The notes below the pieces were generated by a model. That model saw nothing but the letters and a program-made list of their open reading frames with translations. It was not told the origin of the DNA and ran no database searches. Shown piece after piece: positions 54,273-64,000 of a stretch of 64,000 bases of DNA. The position numbers and the translations under genes were made by a program. The DNA is from Lycocorax pyrrhopterus obiensis (taxonomy: Eukaryota; Chordata; Aves; Passeriformes; Paradisaeidae), in contig JACSVZ010000007.1 of NCBI GenBank assembly GCA_014706295.1, positions 52,528,975 through 52,592,974 on the forward strand. Direction: 5' to 3'. Each line of letters opens with the position of its first letter. Position 1 is the first letter of the stretch.

Positions 54273-57200
54273 GTCAATAGTTTTCTTGCATGGCCCTGCT
54301 GAGTTGGGTAGGCGTGCCCTAAGGAAATAAGACAAATGGCATTATTGATCAATAAATTTTTCTTTTCATTTGGGCTGTGTACTATAGCTCCAAATCATGG
54401 CTGTGATTTCTGAGAGTATGGAGTGTGAAGGGTAAAAAGTCCGGTATCTTAATCTAAGAACAGCTGTGACGCTGGGAAAACTGTGTATTTCCCAAAGAAT
54501 CTGGGAAAGTGCCTTCTGGTTTTCCTGCTCACTGTCAAAGTGTTGATGATTATGTGTTGAAAGTACTGAATTTCACAGCATTGTGTGGTCCATGGATTAC
54601 ACACAAACTGCAAACATATTTTGGTGACAACAATCTTAGATGTTGTCTAGTTTCTCCCTAAGTCAGTAGGAGGATTTCCATTGACTTTTCTTGAGGTTTT
54701 TGTGTGATGAGTGTCTGCCATTATTGTATTGAGTTGATGGTTATTTTTTATGTAGTAATGGAGCTTTAGCTAAGAAATGTCAGATTTGTTTCTTTCTTTC
54801 CATCAGTGACATTTTATGTTCATTAATGATACATCTAAACTAGAGAAATAGAAAGGAGAGTGAATTCTATTGTTGAACAAAAGTTGGTTTAGCTACCAGG
54901 AATATGCCAACAGGTCTGCAAAACTGCACTTAAATTCAAAAAGTAATTGAGCTTATCTCCTCATACACAGGGTACTATTATTAGCAAAGCATTTAATTAG
55001 CTGCCTATTGCATTACAGCCGAAAGCCAAACACCTCCTCTGGCATTTCCCAAGAAGCCTGTCTGTAATTCCCCGAGCAGCACTTTAGGATTGCGTGTGGC
55101 TGAGTAAGATTTTGCTGCAGGAAGCTTAATGATAAACTTATTTGAATTATTATTGCCAGCCTAAAAAAGCACGTTTTTTAAAAAGTTCCTAAGGCAAAAT
55201 TATGCTAATCTGGCTTCACCCATGAAAGGAAGGGTCTAGAAAATGGCCCAAGAAGGTGCAAACATAATATAAACCTTCAGGACACCTTAAATTGCCCAAT
55301 ATCAGTTGTCCTGCCCCTGCTCCAGCACAGCTAATGAGTGAAAGAGGGGCTTAAGAAAAGGCTCTTGAGGAGCATCTTCGAGGTATTAGAAAAATTCCAG
55401 ATAGAATTAAGCTGAGTGGCAAGGAGTGGAACTGATACAGGAGGTGCTGACTTCAACACACCTCAGGAATGTGCTCTTGGCTCCTTGCAATGCCAGGAGA
55501 GGCAGCGTGCTGGCATCTCTTACGCAGAGCTCAGCACTTTGCAGAATTGGGTCCGCCTGCCACTTGAAGCCTATCATCCCAAATCAGGCAACCACATGAC
55601 TATTAAACAAGATGTGTTAACCACTGCCTTCTTCCATGAGATGAAAACAAGGATTGTGATAGAGACAGGAATTCTGCTCTGCCTGCAAAAGCACACAGCC
55701 AGTCCCAGTGGGAAGACTCCTGCTTTTTGTTTTCACTGAGCCATCCTTGGTGTATTTGGTGTGATTGTCTCACTGATCAAGGCTCAGGACACCACCAGGC
55801 TGAGGGCTTGGCAGTGCTCCTCCTCCTCCCCATCTGGCTGATGGGAGAGCTCGGCTAATGGGAGTAGGGCTGGAGGGTGTCCCTGCCTCACTAAGGGACT
55901 CCCATTATTAGGAGATCAAGACTTACTTGCCTAGATAATGATCTGTCTAGGACAGGGAGTAACTCCATTCATGCATTTGTCAGCACCTGGCAAACAGCAT
56001 CAAAAAATGAAATCAAGGCATTATTGACAGTAGCTCACAAGTAAAATTAATACAGATAAAAATGTTTATTTTCATAGTCTTTTCTCATAATTAGCCAAAA
56101 TAACTGGCTTAAAATGAATTAGCCCTACATACCCACATATACCCATATATATTAGTAAACTGCTTTATTCAGTAGCGTGATAACACTACTTGTAGGAGAA
56201 AATATGAAAACTGAAATTAATTAGGGAAACATTTTGCACTGCAATTAGATCTGATGCTGCTCAATGTGGGGTTTCAATTTTTATAATTCACGTTGATGTG
56301 CAGACAAGGCTGCAGAACAAGAAAAATACAAGCATACATTTAATATTAGCTACTCTGCTTGTTCATGCATACTTTAGCTAAAGCCTTGGTGCCATATGAT
56401 TTCGGATTCTTTCTGTGTGTCCCTAATCAAATATTAATGGTTGTATTCACACTTACAGAAAGGATTCTGAAGCCTACCTTGAAGTAAACACAGGGAATAA
56501 GGCATATGTCCAGTCCAAACTTTGTTCTTGCTCATGCACATAGGAGCTCTAGCAACAGCTACAAGCAGTTACATGTGTGAAAATCAGGCAGATGCTTCTT
56601 AGGCACAACATTAGCAGTGTGAACCTATTGGACTTCCTACGACTGAGACACAGAACACTACGAACATGTGCAGTCCTCACTCCCCTTTTCATCCAGGGAA
56701 TAGGAAAATGTATTTACCCAGGAGGACAGATCCACACAGAAAACATCATCTTCCAGATCCAGTTTAGCAGGAAATTATGTCCATTGTGTTCAATGGAGTA
56801 ACATTTGGGTTCCAAAGGAGGGGCTGGTCTTCAGTAACAGCTTTCACTCTTCATTTCTAGTTGGGGAAGAAGTGCGAAAGCAACTATCTTAAGATATACT
56901 GCAAACACTTAATTCTGCTTATTTCATTACTAAGGACTAGTAAATATTGCTAATATTAACTTTCACATTAATAAAACTAAAATTTTATTAATACATGATT
57001 AAGATTTTTTTGTCAGTGGAATAAAAAAATACAATTTGGTGCACATCAAAGCAACTTCAAAAAGTATCAGTGTTTGAACATAAGTAATTTCTAAAACACT
57101 TTATAACATCTGTCAAAGTTATTTAGCTCCCTAACTTTGCCTGTGTTGAGCACTTAAATCTTACTCATACAATCATTCTCATGTTTGGTACTATGTTCCT

Positions 57201-58310
57201 ATATAGGTTGCTACTGTAAAAAGAAGTAAATTTGCTAGTGTTGTGTATTATTTATGTAGCACCCTAAGTAGAAAGAAAGAAAACTGACAAGATCCAACCT
57301 TACCGTCATATTAATTCCTCGGGAAGGATGTTTCATTATTTTCCCCCTCTTTGAAGTACCAGGTCTCTGAAATCTCTTTTTAATGACACAGATGAAAAAT
57401 AAATACGTAGAAGAAGGAGTCAGTGTGCAGAATTCGAAGAACACAAGACATTTTGAGGCCGTGCCATGCAGGGGGATGGGAGCAGCATCTCCGTGTGGGT
57501 GGCTGTGTGTGCTGGGTCCTGGGCTCCTGCTGCTGGCTCTGGTTCAGCAGCCAGGCAGGAGTTGTTCTCTCATTGTCAGTGAACCAGCTGTTATGGCAGA
57601 TGATCGTGCTGAATTTCAGGTCATTTGATAACTAGGGCAGCAGCCGTGTTTTGCAGTTCAGCTTGGGTGACACGCAGATTAAGAACTTTATCAGCACGAT
57701 GCAGAATTGCTCACGTTTCTCGGGTGCCCAGGTGGGCTTGTTCTGGCGGTGGAGAGGGGGTGTTCAGCCAGGTCCCATCCTTGGCAGCCAGACAGCAAGC
57801 CCTGTCTACTGTTTGTCACTTCTGCATGCAGGAGAAGTGTGGGACATTGATAGTTTTTCAGATTTATGATGAATGACATTCCAAGTATTTCTTATTTAGG
57901 CTATCGCTTAAATCTGCTGGTAGGCTCTGCTTGGCCATCAATGTGAATTGTGGTGCCAGCTTCCAGACTTGCAAAGAAATGCTCATACCCATGTCAGGGA
58001 ACAGCAAGGAAAGCTTCCCAAATCCTTTGGTGGCTTGTCAATACCTGAGAGCAAACTTGTGGGGAGGGGGAAGCCCTTACGGACCCACAGAGAGGAGCAG
58101 TCCAACCATGCTCCTTTGTCAAGCTGCTCGAAAGTAAAGTGGCAAGGCTTGCTCAGGGCCAGGAGAAGGATTAATTTAACATTCTGAGGAAAGCAGCTGG
58201 AAATATCACGGTTATTTTCTCAGCTTGGCAAGCTTTTAAGCTTTAACGGATTCCCAGAAGAGTCAAGCAGATCTTTGGTGTAAAGAAGCCTGTAAGCAAT
58301 GATGTTGGAT

Positions 58311-58521
58311 TCCTAGAATATTAGAGTCAGAAGAGATCATTAAAGCCATCCACTGTAACCTCTGTGTTCAAGCCTTTGGTATTCTGGCCACAAATTCTTT
58401 ACCAAGTGAAAGCATACTTCAGAAAGCCACTGTCTTGATGTAATAACTTCATGTGATAGAGAATCTACCACTTCCCTAGGTACGTTTTCCCAACTGGCTC
58501 ATTACCACCACTGGTAAATGA
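58311..58521 (-). mobile_element. Ancient CR1-type LINE remnant, antisense
   Basis: The sequence tcctagaatattagagtcag leads through cttgatgtaataacttcatg, agagaatctaccacttccc and ctcattaccaccactggtaa. This follows an old sauropsid CR1-like 3' region with strong divergence. It differs in wording from the younger avian CR1 pieces and is therefore probably an older subfamily. Confidence 0.6.
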
Positions 58522-61500
58522 AATACTGTGTTTGAAAGGATGCACCTTGCTCTGAAAGCATCAAGCTGCCTTGCTGGTGCTGGTGCCCAAACCAGACTGT
58601 CCAGTCATCTCAGCACTGGGTGGAATGTGGCCAGCCTGCCCTCCACCTGGGACACAGGCACAGAGCAGGGCTAAAAGAGGATGCTGGGGAGCTGAAACAC
58701 CACTGATGTAAGAAATGCGGGAATAAAGGCAGGACTGCAATAGATTTCAAGAAATAACCTTAAAGAGACTTTTTGTTCTGAAAGAAGGCTTGGTTTAATG
58801 TAACTTTGAAGGTTGTATCTGCCCTCTCTCCCCCAAAGCTTCTCATAACATGCTGAAAAGCATCTACAATTTGAAATGGTAAAAAATTTAAGGAGAAGAA
58901 AGAGCAGGGAATTAGGTATTTTGGCAGAAAGCAGGCTGCTAAAGGTGCCTGTCACATTAGAGGTGGCAGCTTAGACTTGTTTTCTGTGTTTCAAAGTGAA
59001 TACACCCTCTAAGGCAAACCAGCTATTCTTAACTCTCATTCTGGGAAGTGCTTTTTCTCCATGCTGGGAGAAAAGATACGTGCTCTGTGTCACAGTTGTC
59101 TCACAACCACTTACCTGGCCAGCGTCCTTTCAATAATGAGATAGATAATAGGACAGAAAGCTGGTCACCCAAGCTCAGTGATGAATAAACCTCCACTCCT
59201 CATTCTGGGGGATGAACAGGGAGGGGGAAACCCTGTTTGATTTATCAGGAGAGGTCCCATTGTGGAAGGTCGGGCAGAGCCAAACAGGCATCTGTCACTC
59301 ACTGCAAGGGGCATTTATCTCGCCGTGCCCCCTGCAAGGCCCTCCCTGGCACACCCAATGTGAGTCACCAGCAGTGAGCTGAGTGCTGAGCCAAGATGCA
59401 GCGTGGTATTGGGTTTTCCAAACCCTCCCTGAATCTATGGGTAATTTAGTAGAGTTACAGCTTATTCTCTTAGGATTGGACTCATCCCAGCTATATTTAT
59501 AGGACTGAGTCTCACCCAGGCTTCTGCTGTAATCAGCGGAGAGACACACAACCGGGGAGGATTCATCCCTCCTTTAGATTGGCACCAATAACCGAGGAGG
59601 GTGGGGATGCAACTAGAAGTTTGCAAAGCTGAAGGGCTTTGAATTGTGCTTGCTAGCCTCTTAAGAGGAGTTTGGGGCTTTTTCTTGGGTCTCAGGCTTT
59701 CTGCATCATAGGGGAAGTTCATCACGGTTTCCCAGGAAGTGCCTGTTCATACTCTCAGGGAACAGAATGCATTTTCAAGTGGATCATAATCAATTTGCGA
59801 GTTTAAATTAATTAAAGTCAAACCCTCTGAGAAGTATCAAATGCATGCCTGCACTTCCTTTATACCAAATAATGCTAATAGCAGTGTAGTAGACTTCAAA
59901 TTTCCCCATCAGTTAAATTGATTGAAACTTTTTTGTAGAAGGCAATTTAGAAGGCAATATACAGTAATATAGGTATTTTACTAGTGACTATTTAATTGTT
60001 GCCATACTACAGGCTACTGACAGACAGCAGCTTAAATAACTTGTAAGTGGGGCAACTGTCATGACAAATGACTGATTTACCAGCCTTCATCTTTCCTGTG
60101 CAGCTATTTTGCTCTTAGCAGTGCCCTGCAAAGAAAAGATATGGAAAGTGTAAACATGTCTTTTAAATACTGTTTAATTTAGTACCACAAACACTGACAT
60201 GATTTAATCAGAGCACATTATTGGAGAATGGCATCAGTACAAGATGCTCCAATGCAGATAATTTTCTGGTAACTGTAATTTTTACTTGAGTTGACAGGGT
60301 TTTTCTGGGCTTGGTCTGTGAGACCTGCATTTGCCTGAATGCTTCTTGCTCTCTATTTCTTGGCAGAAACTTTCAGTCTTGCGTCCCATTTAAAATGGTT
60401 TGTAACTGGAAATATGTGTTAGGGGCTAGTTCTAAATAGATGCTGTGCCAGGTGGGTATTCTAACTCCCATGGGTGGGTCTTGATTCAGGCACCTGAATC
60501 TGGGCTGTCCATGCAAGAAGTGAAGGTTACAGGCTGTATTCCTCAGCTGGCCTGGCTCACTTGTGCCTGTACTTCAGGTACTGAAATTCAGGAGAGGATC
60601 CATCAGCTTAAGAGTCCTGGCTTGGCATGGACTCAGCTAAGCCTCCATGCAGGGAGCAGCTCCAGAGAGACAAAATGTGGAGATGAGCAGGCTGCTTTCT
60701 CCCAGGTCTTAAATCTGCTCCATACAGTCTCACTCCAGCCTAATTGCTAAGGTGTGTGAGTGCATTGTCTGCGGAATAGCAGCCATCCCGCAAGCATCAT
60801 GTACTACTGGGAAACACTTCAGCTCTCCTTGGCACAGTACCCAGGAGTCCTTTGGAACTGATGGTGGAAATGGAGGTTGAGAGCAGAGAAAGGCAATATA
60901 AAAATTTAAGGCTTGTTCAGTATAAACAGCTTCTACAGGTATAACAAAACATCTGACACTGACCCTTAATACCAGAAATGAGTTTCCATCTTAAGAACTG
61001 CAAAGATCTGGTCAATGGCATGACAATGGCTTTTTTAGTATATTTTGTCTAGCTGAGGAATTTAAAAGTTCATTGTTCTCCTTCTTGAGTGTTTTCCAGA
61101 GCTTTCTAAAGTACAAACCTTCTCAGAGTGCCAGTTGATAAAGACACTACTAAAATGAAACCAAGCACTCGATTCATTTCATAGTGTTATTTCAGTTTTG
61201 GCACAGCCTCTGGGTTCTTAGCAGTCTAATGTGCTGTTAAGTGCCTTCTCAAGCATGGATAATAGATATTAGGAATAAAAAAGGAAAGCAACCTTTTCAA
61301 TTAAGGACAAAATGTACAGAAAGTAAAATGACATGAGTTGTATCAGCCACATATTGGCTCCTATGCGCACAGTCTCCAGATACAATCAGTAGGTGCTCAA
61401 CCAGATAATTACAGCCTTCCTGCAAAAGGCTTCATGTAGGAGAGTCACCTGCCTGCCTGCTACCACTTGCAGGATCAGAGCTGTCCTTTATTTTCACTGC

Positions 61501-64000
61501 TGCAGATTGTGGAATTAGTGTTTTCCAACTTCTGTTTAAAAAAGAAGCATTTTTCTAGCACCTCTCCTTCCAGCGGGCAGCTGCACCAGGTAAGCGCTGG
61601 GCATCAAGAGGGGTTAGTCAGCCTTTTTGTCAGTAATGATTTATATTTGTCAAAATGCAATTTGCACAATTGATTTCCTGTTGCAAGGATTACAGGAGCA
61701 GTTAGTTGGGGGACTGCTTGCCTTCCAGCCAGCTGGTATTGGTTCATGCTCAAAATGAGGTCAAGGGTTTTTTTATATACAGGAGTAAGAGGTGGTCAAT
61801 TGAATTGTTACTTAAAATCTCTTCAGGTGCACAGCATCTGCAAGTGTTCCTCATTCAGGAATCATCTGTGCTGCTACAGGCAAGGTGGCCTGTAACCTTT
61901 GTGAAAGTCAAGTAATGCTAATAAGAAATGATAAGATTTCTGGGGGGTTTTATGCCCAGTACTGCACAATAGAGTATCCCTTTTAAGTGACTTGCATGCA
62001 GCTGGTGGCACATGTACCACAGTTTAGGAATCCCAGTGCAGGTGTTATGAAAGTATTTTCACAATGTTTTTGGATGCACATTTGTTTTTTTTCCCAAACT
62101 TGGACCGACACTGATAGTATCCAGCAAGTCATAGCTTTGTTTACCCAAAGTAGAAGCAAAGGTGGTGGCTTGTGTCATACTCTCTGGGGAAACTGCCTTC
62201 TGAGGGTCTTTAATTATTCTTCCTGTGGGCCATGCTGCTATTTCCACTTTCAAGGGGTCACTGTCTTGCTGGTAGGATTGTGAATACCAATCTTTATTTC
62301 CAAGTCAGAAGTGATGGTGGAGTCGCTGAGAGAACCTGTTCCCAAACCATATGTGCTCTCCTCCTCTGCCATTTACTCAGTCACCTGGTGACCCTGGCTC
62401 TGCTACCCCACGTTCTGTTTGAATGAGCTATTTAAAACTATCCTATCAGTTTTAGGGAGGAGGGTGGAGCTGGGGTGGAGGCAGGAGTTATCACACCCAC
62501 TCACTAGTTTCCTGGCTCCATGGCAGACTGTTGGCAGGGAGTTTGCTGTGCAGGTGGTAAGTCTGCCAAAGGATCTGCAGGAATTTGTTAATCTCTATTA
62601 GATCAGTTTGAGAGTCTCTGAGATGCTGTTTGGCCTTGAAAGATGTTTTTAGCTTTTTATTAGTCATGACCATATTTAACCCCATAGAAACCACAACCTC
62701 ACTGTGTAAGAGATAAGTATGTAAGAAAATAATAAAGAAAATATGGGGTAACATAGTCTCGGCCAAATAAGTCGCTGAAAGAGTTAGATGCATTCTTGTG
62801 ACAGAATTAAGTTGTACCTCTCTGGGTTTACAGATTCCATCATTAGTTTGATACGGTGTTTTAAATTGCCTACGTTTGTGTAATACTGTTTTCTTTTGAA
62901 AGAGCAGGTGGTTCCAATGGTGTTGCAGGATAAGCGAGCACTTTGGAGAGCTGAGGTGATATTTTACATCAGGCAGATGCTTCCCTTCAGTCCTTTAGTA
63001 TGAGATACAGGAAGAAAGCACAGGAGAACAAAAAGGATTTGAAGTGCTCGCAAAACTGAGAATGCAATGGTTTGATACTGTGTTCTCTAGGAAAACCAGA
63101 GTCCTGAATAAAAAACATGGCCTACAGTTTTACAATTTTAATGCTATTTTTGGTCATTTAAATATATTCCTGAATCTTAAATCCTCAGAATGTAATTACA
63201 CAAAACCATTGGCATTTATGGCTGTGAGACCCTGAATTTACACTCAGCTTTGAATTTAATACTCCTGTTTCTGGTATGCCTCTAATGGCTTGATAGGCCA
63301 GCAAGAAGAAAACAATGAGCAAATGCAGGTAGAGTTTAGACCATCTGTGTGCCATAGTGAAAAAGATAGTTTGCTATTAACAGAGTTTTTGCTGTCTCAG
63401 ATATTGATTGGTTAATGCTTGTTTTGCTCCATCTGATAGTGGGGAATGCCTGAGAGGTATTGATATTGTAGACTTAAAATGGGACATAAATAATTCATAG
63501 CAGCAAGCATTAGAAAACATATGATAAGCAGCTTTGCTAGTAGAATATCTACATATCAGTCGTTCTAAGAATGTTGTGGGAGGCAGGGACAGAGAGTGAG
63601 CAGCTGCTGAGTTATGATGAATAAGTATTGTCTGAGAAGGATAGGAGTGGCTCTGGTACATTGCTAATTATGAACTTGTTCCACCTGGGTTTCTCCTCAT
63701 AGGTAACTTACAGTTATAAAAACTTACCATTTTTATTCAGCATATTTTAAAAATCAGATTTAGATAAAAGACTTAGCTGCTGAGTTCAGTGGGTCAAAAC
63801 ACCAACTGATGTACATCAGAGCAGAAGCTATGGAGATACATCCCCTAAACCAGCTCTCAGTTTGCTTGAGGAGTAGAGTATTAGGCTGTGTGAAGTCCCC
63901 AGCAGACAGAATAATGCAAAGGCAAGGAGAAGGGAAGGAAATAGATCAAAGGTGATAAGGCAGAGGTGGAGAGCAAATAAATATTCTGTTTATCCTCCTC

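Noticed and set aside
60440..60600. Possible ancient repeat (caggcacctgaatctgggc-like)
   Set aside because: It vaguely recalls an old tetrapod repeat, but the match is too short and diverged to name.

Overview
The window is vertebrate, and specifically bird, nuclear DNA: mostly non-coding intron sequence with an avian repeat complement. CR1 LINE fragments lie in both orientations, two avian-type LTR pieces sit near 47 kb, and one tRNA-Ile-headed SINE with a CR1 tail lies near 38.4 kb. From memory, that SINE type (TguSINE1-like) is restricted to passerine birds, so the source is most likely a songbird. I saw no bacterial, phage, CRISPR or operon-like structure.

The only protein-coding gene I can support is EVL (Ena/VASP-like actin regulator) on the + strand. 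Two coding exons are present, at 24328-24496 and 31391-31568. Together they encode almost the whole N-terminal EVH1 domain, from about residue 3 to residue 118 in the usual numbering. Both have canonical AG/GT borders and compatible phases. The first exon is not recognisable in the window and presumably lies to the left. The exons for the proline-rich region, the EVH2 actin-binding region and the tetramerisation coiled coil are also not seen and must lie to the right of 64000.

Layout: 1-24327 is intron 1 (or intron 1 plus upstream sequence), nearly free of recognisable repeats except simple repeats and a possible tRNA-derived relic near 7.7 kb. 24497-31390 is intron 2, with one short CR1 tail. 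31569-64000 is the first 32.4 kb of intron 3. It is richer in repeats: a SINE (38.4 kb), CR1 pieces (40.9, 47.9, 50.3, 53.7-54.3 and 58.3 kb), two LTR fragments (47.0-47.8 kb), an A/C-rich tract followed by a 75/72-bp tandem duplication (45.9-46.2 kb), two CpG-enriched patches (42.3-42.9 and 44.1-44.6 kb) and a TAATTA cluster (41.4 kb).

All other open reading frames look like chance ORFs in intronic DNA. None gave a recognisable protein family, and the longest (207 codons at 39315-39938) is near what a window of this size produces by chance. I found no previously undescribed system. The points worth checking are the lineage-informative SINE, the LTR/CR1 junction cluster, the fresh tandem duplication, the candidate regulatory patches in intron 3, and the apparent absence of the intronic microRNA that mammalian EVL carries.
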